From: Gibbula magus
Lineage: Eukaryota; Mollusca; Gastropoda; Trochida; Trochidae
Direction: 5' to 3'
DNA: 64,000 bases
Assembly (NCBI GenBank): GCA_936450465.1
Contig: OW388298.1
Location: 8,767,087-8,831,086 of the forward strand
Shown one piece after another: positions 23,749 through 36,600 of the stretch (its first letter is position 1; each line of letters starts with the position of its first letter). The position numbers and the translations under genes are program-made. Below the pieces are notes generated by a model that saw nothing but the letters and a program-made list of their open reading frames with translations, did not search any database and was not told the origin of the DNA.

Positions 23749-25205
23749 TGAACATTACTGAATGGCCTTTAACCTTACACATGAATATTTCGACACTACA
23801 GGGATAGTGAAAATCATTTAATACTGTTACAATATCCTTTGACATATCTTGATTTATCTTTCAGGTTTCCAAAGCAGGATTCGATTTAAATTCTGCAAGT
23901 GTGAGCCAGAGGTTGCGACTCTCATTCGCCACTCCTTTTGGTCTTCAACTCCCTCAAATCCAGCAGTGGCTATACACTTCGGTGTAATGGAGTTTCTCAG
24001 ACTGTTAGTTGTTGAATGCCAACTCAGCATTCATAGTTTCTTTGAAGCTCACAGGTGGAGAAACATTGATAAAATTCAGAATGTCATGGTAAGTTAAAAA
24101 CAATCATAATACAATTTTGTTCAAAATTAAACCAATTGTGTGATGTTATTATTTAATTTAGTCAATTTGAAACATATATTTTACCGTTCGATGATTTTGT
24201 ATCTATTATGTATCCTTTTAATAAAGCAACAAAAAAAATGATTTCTAAAAATGAATGTGAGAAAAATTTATCAGTCCAATGAAAAATATTTGGATTATCT
24301 AACAAAGTATTTGTTAGATGATTGCTGGTGAAATACAGGCATCTATTGATGATAATAAATTTCACTGTCCATTAAATAAAAAAATGGTATGACGTCTATG
24401 CATAAATAGAAACTTGGTAAGTTATTAGAGAATGGCATGCTATTTACTTGCAGATCGTCAAAGAACTGTATCGGTGCATATCTGGCGAGTGCTTTGAGAT
24501 GTACAGGAGATATTTCGACACCAAATCTCATTTACATCACCTTTGCCCAGAGTTTGATGATGGCACCAAGTGCCCAGCATGCCCAAAGGACCAAGTAAGC
24601 GAACAAATTCATTCATGAGGAATTGTTGTCTAATTTAGTTTAAGTTAGTAGAAAGAGGGACTTCATTTGAAATTGATCACTACAAAGTTTCAAAATACAA
24701 CCCTTGAATGCTGTTTATCTGGCATTGTCTTAATTGAAATGCATTATCTTTCCAACGGATGAGACAACCATCTTCTCTCTTGATGCCAACTTTGGGTTGG
24801 TTCGCAGAAAAGCTGTCGGAACTTCTGTGAAAGAGCCATTTCACTGTGGCACTTCTTTTTGGACCAAGTTAAGGTTGATGAGTTTGTGGAAAACTACCAG
24901 GCCAAGAATACTGATAAGGTAACTAAATATTTGTGGTTTCAACTCACAGAGTTTGTTTGAATATGTCATTTGGATTTTAAGTATATTTTAGTTAAAATTA
25001 TATCACTAGACGTGCAAATCAATCCGCAAGTGCCAAATAAAGTTTGGTATAGTTTTCATTTAAAATTGAACAACTTGTTACTAGTAATATTATCTACTAA
25101 ACATTATCAACTCAAATCTGTTGTTTTGTCAGCTTTAGACAATATTTATTACATATTGTGTTTCCGGTCATGGGAAATAAATCAGGTTTCTTAGTGGTGA
25201 AAGTG

Positions 25206-25567
25206 TTAAAGGGGCAGTAGCACGTTTTTTCGCTCAAATAAGTTGATGAAATGTATTTGAAAAATAATTTCACCAATAGTAAAACATCATTCTCTCTTCG
25301 GAAAATAAAGTTTAAAATGAGTGTACATGTTTCGGTAAAGCCATGGGAATCGTTTTTGTAATACAAAATAATAAATTGTGTTCACAATAAAATGGCTGCC
25401 ATGCAATTTTTGCTTTATACGCAACATAGTTTTTACCACTACAGATAATTGGTTTGTGTAATAAGATGTTTTACCCTCTAAAGTTAGTTTAAATGACATA
25501 AACTATCATTTTAAATGGGAAATTTGAAAAAATAAATTTTGCAAAAAACATGCTACTGCCCCTTTAA
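25206..25567. mobile_element. TTAA-flanked MITE (family 2), complete
   Basis: TTAA at 25206-25209 and 25564-25567 encloses 354 bp. The ends are AGGGGCAGTAGCACGTTTTT and AAAAACATGCTACTGCCCCT, nearly perfect inverted repeats. It lies in an intron of the KDZ transposase. No coding capacity; TTAA with a purine terminus again fits a Kolobok-like origin (inference). Confidence 0.85.
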
Positions 25568-25894
25568 GTGAAATGAAGAATTTACATTTATGACATTATT
25601 AACTTAAATGCTGTTCCAGGGATGTTCAGAATTTCAAGCTGGTTCTGACTTGAGATCCAAAAACAAAAACAGAAAGTTGGAAGAAACAGGGGTATTTGGA
25701 GCCTGTTGCAGACATGAACATCCCAAGGTCTTCTTCAATTTAAAACATGGAGAAAGGTTAGCAACTTCTTGATTTTGATATCAGAGGAATATTAACAAAT
25801 ATGACTCAGGTCACTGACATATTTCTTTCCACATACTTCAGTTACCACAATGCAAAAGAAAATTATTATTTACCGTCTGTTAACTTTTCCTTTT

Positions 25895-26236
25895 TACGAC
25901 TTCTTTTCGAGAACCAGTGACTATAAAGGGCTGAAATTTCATTTTGAGGTACAGACTTATTGACCCATAGGGATTCTAGAATGTAGAATTGGTGATTCTC
26001 TGACCCCAAATGTTGGTCACAGGAGTCATGACCTAAAAGCCTTTTTTCATCTTCTCTATTACAAAAAGCTTAAGAAAGCTGGAAAGTTGTTTACAGACTC
26101 CTTAGCCAAGAATCTAAATTATATATTCCATTTTGGTGACCGAGGCCACAAATATATTTTAGAAAGTTATTTAGTCTATTGTTTAAAACCTGATAGCCTG
26201 ATGAGCTACAGAGCCTATGACTCTACATTTGTAGGA
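25895..26236 (+). mobile_element. Old HINE-like fragment in KDZ intron
   Basis: Diverged core repeat (CCCATAGGGATTCTAGAATGT, TGACCCCAAATGTTGGTCAC) ending in CCTGATGAGCTACAGAGCC and ATGACTCT, the 3' terminus of the family at 43.9-45.1 kb. The left end is lost. Confidence 0.6.
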
Positions 26237-26577
26237 GGATATTTCTTTTTACAATTTAATTTACTTTTCAGGTTGGCCAATGCTGTGTATCTTGTCAAGC
26301 ATCTGCAGGCAACACACAATAACATGATTATCTTGTATGACATAGCATGCAAGCTGACGGCACACCTTCAGGTAGATCCAAAATATATTACTAATACATG
26401 TATATCTTGGCTGTTGTCCTTGTGTTTTATATCAAAATGGACTTATTTGCATGGAATGAATCCAATTGTTGGCTACTAACTTTTCACAGTTGCTTTATAA
26501 TCATTCCCTTATATTCCCTGCTCCTAGGGGATCAAAGTTTGTGTTTTTGGTCCTGAGTGATGTTATCTACTCAAATA

Positions 26578-26799
26578 CAACTTCCCAATGCAAGGCATAA
26601 CTCTTGCCAGTCTCATTATTGGCTGTTTTAGGCCTTGCACTATTCCTTAAGAAATATGTGCTTAGAAATCCAGGCCCACTCTGCATTTCTGGTGCAGCGA
26701 TTCACTATCTAGGCACAACAAAGCAAGGGAAATACCGCAAGGCTTAAATCAGCCAGTAATGCAGACTGGCAAGAGTTATGCCTTGTGTTTGGAAGTTGA
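26578..26799. mobile_element. Palindromic MITE, ~220 bp
   Basis: Left end CAACTTCCCAATGCAAGGC and inner CATAACTCTTGCCAGTCT are mirrored by AGACTGGCAAGAGTTATGCC and TTGTGTTTGGAAGTTG on the right. A right-half relative lies at about 27115-27222 (GACTGGCAAGAGTTATACC). No target duplication stands out. Confidence 0.7.
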
Positions 26800-27114
26800 C
26801 TGAAAAATTGCCATTGCAGTCATTATCAATAAAACATTAACATTAATTGTAAAAACAAATGCAACAGAGTGAGCAATAATATGTTTTAGCTAATTTCCTC
26901 TGTCTACCATTTTTCAGAAGAATCCGGATCGCTGCATTCTCCAGGATGTAACATTTGGTATACCTGTCTTTCACTGTTTTGGAAGTAAGAATTGTTCTTC
27001 AACGTAATTATTCAAAAGTTAAGTTAAAGTCCCCTCAGAGTTTCCAGTGGGTGATATAGTGGAGAGTAATGGAGCATATATAAAACCATGGGTAACCGAG
27101 GATGTATGCATTTA

Positions 27115-27222
27115 AGGTGAAGTGATCTACTATCTAGGCAGGCAAATACTGCAAGGCTTAAATCAGTCAGTAATTAAGACTGGCAAGAGTTATACCTTGC
27201 ATTTGGAAGTTGATACAGACAG
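27115..27222. repeat. Half-copy of the 26.6-kb MITE
   Basis: Matches the right half of 26578-26799: ACTATCTAGGCA, ACTGCAAGGCTTAAATCAG, GACTGGCAAGAGTTATACC, TTTGGAAGTTGA. The left half is absent. Confidence 0.6.
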
Positions 27223-27696
27223 ACATGCAAACAGTCACACAGAAAGCACAACCACACACCATGCTGATAATATTTGATCCAAATGAAATAATTGGTTAAT
27301 TATTTTGACCATTATAACAATTTAGGAAAATAAAAATTAAAAGAAAGCATGGACATGTTTTACACAAACATAAATTTCACTTCATTATGTTGATTCTTCA
27401 GTCTTCACCTGAAATTAGAAATTCATATGTTAAGTACTAATGAAGTAATAGCAATCAGGAAAATAAGATTCCTTGGATTATATTTCAAAGTACCAACAAT
27501 GAATTACTTTTAACAAGGCTTTAAATTGCAATAGCATATCAGATTTTGATTTTGATTCCTAAGAGGTTAGTAAATCTTGTTATTGGCAGTAGAGATAGCA
27601 GTTTCTAATTGATCTGCATGTTACTAACTGCAAATAAAAAACTCCTTAAATGACTTGCAATGTGATTAAATGATGCAACTTGAATTATGACAAAAT

Positions 27697-30600
27697 TAGT
27701 TACCTTTAACATTTTTTAAAGATCTTTCCTTTTTCAAACTAAGCTGTCCTCTCTTCTGCAGCTGAAATAACAGACATGTTTGAAAACATTGAAGAATAGG
27801 TTATCTGATTTAATCATACAATATTATTTCTTAATAAAACAACATTAATTCGAACTAGGATCAATGTGTTTTTGTATCACTTATGTGAATTATACAAGCA
27901 AAAAGGCTAGTGTGGCCCAATAATAGCCCACCCAATTAAATCCAGAAATACTCATTAAGAAATTCCGAATAACCCTCCTCACTTTTCCATGAAGTAATAT
28001 TTTCATCTGTAAATCAGATGGCCTATAAGAAAATGAGTTGGCCTGAAAGAATTGTTGGTCAGAGATATATTAATGTTTATGCCGAATCAAGACCAGTTTA
28101 ATTCCAATTAGAGCTTTGGATATTTCTATACTTACATTTTCTGTCTTTCTTTTTTCCCCTCTGCTTGCACATCCACTTCTGTTTTTTGTTAACGCTGACA
28201 GCACTGAAATGTGTACAAAAAAAACAATACAAATGCCATAACAATTTTTTTTTAATCTAATCATTCGTCATCATCAAATCAAAGTTTAAGGTGGCAGATT
28301 TACAATTTTACACAATTAGGAAATATCTGATTATACAGGAGCAAAACTTACACATGAAGAACATACCCTGCCTGTAGTTTTATCGTATTCATACAGTATA
28401 AACTAGAAATATGTGCATGTGATGCACTATGATGTCCCCCGCTCCAACTTTCAATCCAACCTAGTCATATTACCCTTATTTTTCACTTATGATAAGCACT
28501 TAGTTCAATACTGCATTAATAATGAGAAATAAAAAATTCAGAATAGCCAAAGTAGCAAAAGGCACCACTCTATCACTAGGTCTAAGCAAATACAAAGTTT
28601 GGTGAAAAAATATTGAACGGTTTTGGAGATAGAGCCCGGAAAAGGTCCCTACCCCCAATATGCACTAAGTTCAAATTGTTTCCATGGAAACCAGAAAAAA
28701 TAAAAAATTCAGAATAACCAAAATAGAAAAAGGCACCACTCCACCACTAGGTCTAACCACATACCAAGTTTTATAATGAAATACTTGATAGATTTTGAAA
28801 TAGAGGCCGGAAAAGGTCCCTACCCCCAATATGCAATACCGGGTAAGTTGAAATTGTTGCCATGGAAACAAGTAAAAATAAAAAAAATCAGAATAGCCAA
28901 AGTAGCAAAAGGCACCACTCTATCACTAGGTCTTAGCAAATACCAAGTTTGGTGAAAAAATATTGAACGGTTTTGGAGATAGAGGCAGGAAAAGGTCCCT
29001 ACGCTCAATATGCACTAAGTTCAAATTGTTCCATGAAAACCAGAAAAAAAAATCAGAATAACCAAAATAGCAAAAGGCACCATTCAACCACTGGGTCTAA
29101 CCACATACCAAGTTTCGTGAAAAAATATTGAACGGTTTTGGAGATATGGCCCGGAAAAGAAAGCATTTCGGAATAACGGAATAACGGAATAACGGATTAA
29201 CGGAATGATGGAATGACGGACGGAGGTGAAAACATTATGTCTCCCGAAAAAAGTTTCGGAGGACATAATAAAATTGAAAACATAATCTAGTCAATCATGT
29301 GAATGAATAACAATGATTGTTTTAATTTTATTTTTTTTAATTATTTGAACTGTGGAGTTTAAACCCATGAAAGGCTCAACAATACCATATAGGCAACATC
29401 CAAAGTAAAGTTATATAGTTGTTTAATTATGCCCCAGAAATGACACAGTTAAACTGTTTTGGGTCAAAATTTCAGATATTATTTGGACCTTGGGACCCCT
29501 AAAGGACACAACAGCAGGGGTATAATAATTCCAGTTGTCATCACTTAAACATTTCCTTACCTTCAGAATTTTCCAATCGGACAAACTGAATTTCGCATTC
29601 TAGCATATCTCCTTCGGGAAAAGGTGTTGAGGGTACAGCAACTTCTAAATTAGAAAGTACATGGACACATTAGATTGAATGGTACCAATTTACAATAATT
29701 TGTGGATATTGCACCAAGGAAATCATTATTGGTGAACAAGCTAAGCTAGCAATACATCTTGTTTGTCTTATATCAATGTGCTCTTAGTTAACCATGTAAG
29801 TTGATAAAATAGAATATGATTGAATATTTTCCAAAATAATCTACATATATAATGTACATTAGTATTTCCACAATCCGCCTTCTCCTCAGCATAAATAACA
29901 TGGGCATATTTTTTGACAATTTTTTTTTCATTATTCAAGTTATTCTAACAAGTCTTGGGTCACTTTTCACAAGTTTGTTCTTCAAACCTATTTCTGATTT
30001 CAAAGTTGGATCAAAGGATTAACATGGCCTTAACCAATATCTCATGACCTTGACCTTTGACCTTCAAGATCACACCATCAATGATTACTTTTCATTGTGT
30101 ACAACAATCATGCAATGACTCAAAGTGTTCATTGTTAACATAAGACATATTCACAATAGCATGCTTAAGTTGTGACCTTGCTGTGACCTTGACCTTTGAC
30201 AGATTTTAGCGAAAACATTTTCAAATCTTGGTCTTTCTCCATAGTTGATATATACTAAATAAGAGCCTGACAGCACAAAAATGTTTGAAGGTATCGTGTT
30301 TACAAGGATTTTTTTAGTGATTTAAGAACTCATGACCTTGACCTTTGACCTTGAATGTGATCCTGTCAAAATAATTCCCCTGGTGTACAAGAAAGAAGCT
30401 ATGTATATGAGGTGTAAATACCTTCTGGGAAAAAAGTTATTTAGTGATTTAAGAACTGGTGACCTTGACCCTATCTCGTGACCTTGACCTTTCAAATTCA
30501 AGGTCACACATTCAGTGATCACTTTTCATTGTGTATAACAATCATGTCATGATCCAATGTGTTAATAGTTAAAATAAGGCATGTTCGCAACTTCATGCTG

Positions 30601-33600
30601 AAGTTGTGACCTTGACCTTGGACTGATTTTAGCGTAAACCTTTTAAAATCTCAGTCTTTCTCCATAGTTGATATATACCAAGTAAGGGCCTGCTAGCACA
30701 GAAGATGTTGAAGTTATCATGTTTACAAGGATTTTTATAGTGATTTAAGAACTCATGACCTTGACATTTGACCTTGAATATGATCATGTCAAAATAATTC
30801 TCCAGGTGTACAAGAAAGACGCTATATATATGAGGTGTTGATACCTTCATGGAAAAAGTTATTTAGTGATTTCAGAACTGGTGACCTTGAAGTATATCGT
30901 GACCTTGACCTTTAAAATTCAAGGTAATACAATCAGTGATCACTTTTCATTGTGTATCACAATCATGTAATGATTCAAAGTGTTAATATTTGAAATAAGA
31001 CATTTTCGCAAAAGCATGCTTAAGTTGTGACCTTGCTATGACCTTGACCTTTGACGGATATTAGCAAAAACCTTTTCACATCTTGGCCTTTCTCCATATA
31101 GTTAATATATACCAAATAAGAGCCTGATAGCACAAATATTTTTCAAGTTATCGTGTTTACAATTATTATCCCCCCCCCCCCCCCCAACTATATTGAAATG
31201 GGCTCCGTCCGTCCGTCCGTTCGTCCGTTCGTCCGTTTGTCCGTTCGTCCGTTCGTCTGTCCGTCCGTCCGTCCCGATTTTGTTTCCGGAGCAGAACTCG
31301 AAAACTATAAGACATATCTCAACGAAACTTGGTGTGTGGAACAATCATCATGTCTAGATGTGCCTTTTGGGATTTTCAACTTCTTCGAGTTATTTTTTTT
31401 GACCACTTCCATGGAAATGTAACTTAGAATTTCGTTTCCGGAACAGAACTCGAAAACTATAAGACATATCTCAACGAAACTTGGTGTGTGGAACAATCAT
31501 CATGTGTAGATGTGCCTTTTGGGATTTTCAACTTCTTCGAGTTATTTTTTTTGACCATTTCCATGGAAATGTAACTTAGAATTTCGTTTCCGGAACAGAA
31601 CTCGAAAACTATAAGACATATCTCAACGAAACTTGGTGTGTGGAACAATCATCATGTGTAGATGTGCCTTTTGGGATTTTCAACTTCTTCGAGTTATTTT
31701 TTTTTACCGTTTCCATAGAAATGTTACCTAGAATTTTGTTTCCGGAACAGAACTCGAAAACTATAAGACATATCTCTTGGTGGAAGGAACAATCATCATG
31801 TGTAGATGTGCCTGAAAGGCCCGATGGGCTTATGGCATTGCACGGTGTCCAGCTGTCTGTAAACTTTGCGCATTTTGTCTTCTTCTCCAGAACCACTTTG
31901 TCTAAGGAGCTGAAATTTTGTGTGTTGTGTCTAGTTGAAAAAAGGTTCATAGTCACTGTTATTCAACAACTATTCTTCAATAAATTTTCCCAAAGGCGGG
32001 GGATATGGCCGACTCTGTCTGCTTGTCTTTTTTGTGAACATGTCAAAAAAATTCCCCAGGGGCAATAAGTAAGAAATTATGTATATGAGTTCTCAAAATC
32101 TTCTAGGAAAAAAGTTATAACGAATACAAAACGCGGCGGCGGCAGAAACTGTGCAAAAACTGATAGACTTAGTCGGAGCTGCTAATGATGAAGACTGAGG
32201 CCCTTATTTTGGGCGACTTGATCTCCAAATCTACAATTTAGACTCCCCGTTGGCTAAAGAATATGCACACAATATTACAGCATTTTAGGTCTTTTGTTTC
32301 TTGAGAGGAAGATGAACATAGGTTTTTAGGTTATGGCCTGTAAGGCCCTTATTTGGGGCCACAGGGTCACCAAATCTACAATTTAGAATCCCCATTGGCA
32401 AAAGAGTCTGCACATAAAATTTCAGCTCTCTAGAGTTATTGGTTCTGGAGGAGAAGACGAAAAAGTAAAAAGTTTACGGACGGACGCCATGCCAAGCCAT
32501 AAGCCCACCGGGCCTTTCAGGCCTGATGAGCTAAAAAGTAAACCCATTGTCTATGCAGTTTGTCAGTTATTGTATTATTTAATATCCAAGGTTGATGATA
32601 TTGACGTTCAGTTTCACCAATAGGATATGAAAGTCTGTTAGTCTAGGCAAGTCAACAAATGATTCAGCATACTAGTGCTTTTTGTTCATTAGAAAAATAG
32701 AGCCATTGGCTCTGAAGCATATCATGATTTGTTATTTATTATCTCTAAGGAAAAGATGAAGATATCAAATAACAAGGCATTGCCCAGTCATCAAATTTAT
32801 AATTTAGCATCCCCTTCAGCCAAGGACTCTGTACATAAAATTTCAGTTCTTGAGAACTGTTTACGAAATGATGGAAGGATGGAGGTCATGATATTAGCCC
32901 AGTGGGCCTTCAAGCCTGATTTGCTAAAAAGTTAAAATAGCTAATAGGAAGTAATTTCTTGGACCTGCAAATTTATCTCTAACAAATCGAAGGACCAGAA
33001 CAAACTTACCACAAATGGCAGTGGTTTCTTCAGCAACTAGCAAGTCGCCAGATGCGATTTCACAAAGTACTGAAAAAATATATAAATAGTTAAATACAAT
33101 CAATTATAATCGTGAACATATTTTAAATAGTAAAGATTTTTTACTAATGATTAAATACATAACTGCAAGACAATTCAATTAACCCAAAATCTTAAGTGTA
33201 ACCTCTAAAACAATTTCTTCAGATTTAGGCTTGAGATTAAGAAGTTAATACACTGTCAGAAATTTCTCATCAATTAAGGACAAAACAATTACGCATGAAG
33301 AATAATTTTCAGTAGTCAACTGACTCTTTAACTGTCTTACTTTACTTTCCTTACCTTTGTGCACAGCTGTTGAAGGTACAGCAACTTCTAAAATAGATAA
33401 AGTACATAGACACATAAGATTGAATGATACCAATTTAAATTTCAATAGTATACTGGAATATTCTTAATCAATGATTATGATGTTTAATATTTAACATTGA
33501 AGCAAATGCAGATAAATAATCTTCTAGTTCAGACAGAGGTGCAAACATTACTTCAGGGTACAGCAACTTCTAAATTAGAAAGTACATAGCCACACAACAT

Positions 33601-36600
33601 TGAATGAATAGAGAATACTAAACGACGTCTCGTTTAATAACATATTTATGAAACAAGTGAGTGGTTTGTATTTACCGAGCAAAAGCGAGTCAAATACAAA
33701 TACCATCTCACGAGTTTCATAAATATGTTATTAAATGGAAACGAGTTTAGTATTTTACTCTTTACTCACTGATTTAAATGCCACTTAATTCCACAAACTC
33801 GTCGATAAATGAGATACATTCCATTGCGACCGTGGTGCTGACATTGTGACGTCAAATTTTTGCCATTATGACGTCACTTAAAACCAACAGCACACATTGT
33901 TATTACACAATGTGTAATAACATTGTAGATTTAATAATAATAATACAAATTAATATATATAATAATAATAATACCAATTTACAATAATCTGAGGATACTG
34001 AAAATCATTGATGACTATATCAACCCTCAAGTGGGAAAAGTGGGAAATACATTGAAGTATATTCTCACATTTTATCCGGATGTTTTTTAATACTGATCCA
34101 GAAACAAAATTCTAAGGTTTGAAAACAGAACTCATCCCTATGCAAACTGTGTTGTGGCTGAGAATATTTTTCTCGTTATAATGTGCACTAGCTAGTATGT
34201 TACCTTTCTTATCAGAGTCTTCATTTTTTCTGAATAAAAAACAAAACAAAGCATTTTATTTCCTTCAATTCATGAAAATGTTACACATAATTTCAAAATA
34301 GAAGTATTGCCTATGTAGATCATCATGCTTTTAAAAATAAACTAAATAAATTTCAAAATTTATCTAAATATAAAAAAATATCGCAGGTATAATAAATTTC
34401 AAGCATTTAATAAAGTACTTGAGAAAATAGGGTCATATGGTCAACAAATCTACAATTTAAAATCCCCATGGGCCAAGGTGTCTGTCCACATCTTTTCAGC
34501 TTTCTTGGCCTTTGTCACTAAAGAAGATGAAAATAGGTTTTTAAGTCATGACCCCTGTGACATTAAATGTCACCAAATCTAAATTGAGAAACACGTTGGG
34601 TTAAGGTGTCTGTACATAAAAGTTTAGCTCTCTGGAAAAGAAGTCTAAAAAAAAAGTTTACGGATGAACGGATGCCATGACACCATGCTATAGGCCCATC
34701 ACACGTTATACTTCTCTTTCAACTTTATCAGTAGTAACACAAATTTTAAAAGATAAAAAACATTACTTAGGTCTTGAACCTGCCTCCCCTCGGTGCAATG
34801 TACCTCCCCATAAAATTGCAGCTTTCTTGCCATCTGGCCTTGTTGGTTTGATAAACTAAAATTTAATGTCCATTTTAAACATGAACACATACCCATCCAT
34901 TTTTATCCCCCGCCGCGCGTTAAGCGCGAAGCGGGGGATATAGTATTCGGCTGCGTCCGTCTGTCCGTATGTACGTCCATATGAAATGGAATTATCCCCC
35001 GCCGCGCGTTTAGCGCGAAGCGGGAGATATAGTATTCGGCTGCGTCCGTCCGTCCGTACGAAATGGAATAACTCAAATACTATTCACTGGATTCTTTTCA
35101 TATTTTGCATATGGGTTCATCATAGGAAGAGTAATGTTCCTACAGAGGTGTGTGACCTTGACCTTCATTTCAAGGTTACAACTAGACTTAGTCATTTTAC
35201 CCTTGTCAGCGGGATATCTCAATAACCATTCGCTGGATTCTCTTCTTATTTTACACAAAGCTTCTCCAAGGAAAGATGACGGGCTGATTAGGTTTTGGTG
35301 ACCTTGACATTATTTTCAAAGGTAAAGGTTGTCAGCGGGATATCTCAAGAACCATTCACCAGAATTCCATCATTTCTTACATAGAGCACCTTCTAGGAAA
35401 GACAAAGGGCTGATTAGATTTTGGTGACCTTGACATTATTTTCAAGGTCACAGCAGAACTTTGAATTTTTTGACATGTTAATGTACATGTAAAGGTTGTC
35501 AGCGGGATATCTCAAGAACCATTCATATCTTACATAATGCACCTCCTAGGAAAGACAAAGGGCTGATTAGATTTTGGTGACCTTGACATTTTTCTCTAGG
35601 TCACAGTGTAGCTTTGACTTTTTCGACATGTTTGACAGTCGATTTTGCTGATCTTGACATTATTTTTCAATTTTGAAGTATTAATTTGCGGCGGGGGATC
35701 ATGTCACCTTAGTGACAACTACTTGTCTTGAATGTTACATCCCTTTAGGCAGCAAGAATTGCCTTCAGAGAAGGCAACCAATAGGCAGAGGGCTTGTTCA
35801 GCTTCAGTCCACTTGGTAGACCCTCTACCTCAGCCCCCTTCTTATTAGACATTTTGGCTTCTGGTCCATGGACTTCTTCTGCAACACAAGCAGCATATAC
35901 TACTAATATTATTTTGCTGTAATTACATAATAAATCAATATTAATTAAAACATGTGGCAGTCCTAACACACAATTAATTAAGTAAAGTGTTTAGTTGATT
36001 GTTAATCGGAGAAGTTTGAATGTAAAATGTCATTTAATTAAAATAACTTTACGTCAGATAGAATTCCTTGATCTCCTTTAAATTGTTTCACATTGAATCA
36101 CAAAAGAAAAAAACCCCATTGGAATATTTAATTTTCAGACTTTTGAGGTCTTGGACCTGCCTCCTCAACGCCTCCCTCTCTGTCTACTCTTGGTGTCCTC
36201 CTTCTCACCAATGGGAACAGAGGCTTCTGCTATAGACAACAGACCACATGATCATTACAACATACAACATTCAAGATTAGATCATTATCATAGGACTATA
36301 AGAATTACAAGGAAATTGGAAAAACAACATTGTGTGTTGTAACATAAGTTTTACAAAACAAAATTATTGATGCAATAATAGATTGACAATAAGTCATTCC
36401 AATATCCCATACCTTTTTGTAAGGACAACATGAAGTCAGTTGCGATGTGTTTTTCCTTGGCGATGTACTTGATACCCCTTGTGGTCCCCTTCAGATGATA
36501 TTCCCTTGAACCAGGGACCACAACTGCCCTAAAACCATGAACACCAAACCTGTCCAAAGTCTGAAACTTAACATGACTTGTCAATGAGATGAAATTTACA

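Larger units (their letters stand above)
23865..26994 (+). pseudogene. KDZ (Kyakuja-Dileera-Zisupton) transposase exons, decayed and incomplete
   Basis: Exons with AG/GT borders: 23865-24088 (FKFCKCEPEVATLIRHSFW, ECQLSIHSFFEAH), 24454-24594 (YRRYFDTKSHLH; CPAC), about 24745-24918 (SLDANFGLVRRKAVGTS), 25620-25756 (TGVFGACCRHEHPKVFFNLK), 26272-26371 (LANAVYLVKHLQ; IILYDIAC) and 26918-26994 (DVTFGIPVFHCFG). CPAC, LDANF, CRHEHP, YDIAC and FGIPVFH follow each other as in KDZ transposases, whose catalytic Asp lie in the LDANF and YDIAC blocks. The third exon lacks a clear acceptor and contains a frameshift before LDQVKVDEF. Exons for the part after FH (the conserved CQ..Y.PR region and beyond) were not found. 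Introns hold a TTAA MITE and an old tandem-repeat element. It converges on the minus-strand gene at 27.7-39.1 kb. Confidence 0.8.

Noticed and set aside
26087..26479. Single 130-aa protein
   Set aside because: Only the segment from 26272 to 26371 is a KDZ exon; the rest is intron and HINE sequence read through.
27763..27820. Plus-strand exon ending EITDMFENIEE as last KDZ exon
   Set aside because: The same bases fit better as the acceptor side of the minus-strand terminal exon, and no KDZ motif links it to 26.99 kb.
31153..32068. Open frames over the 152-bp repeat and GTCCGTCC tract (both strands)
   Set aside because: They repeat with the tandem unit and read low-complexity or periodic protein; by-products of the repeat.
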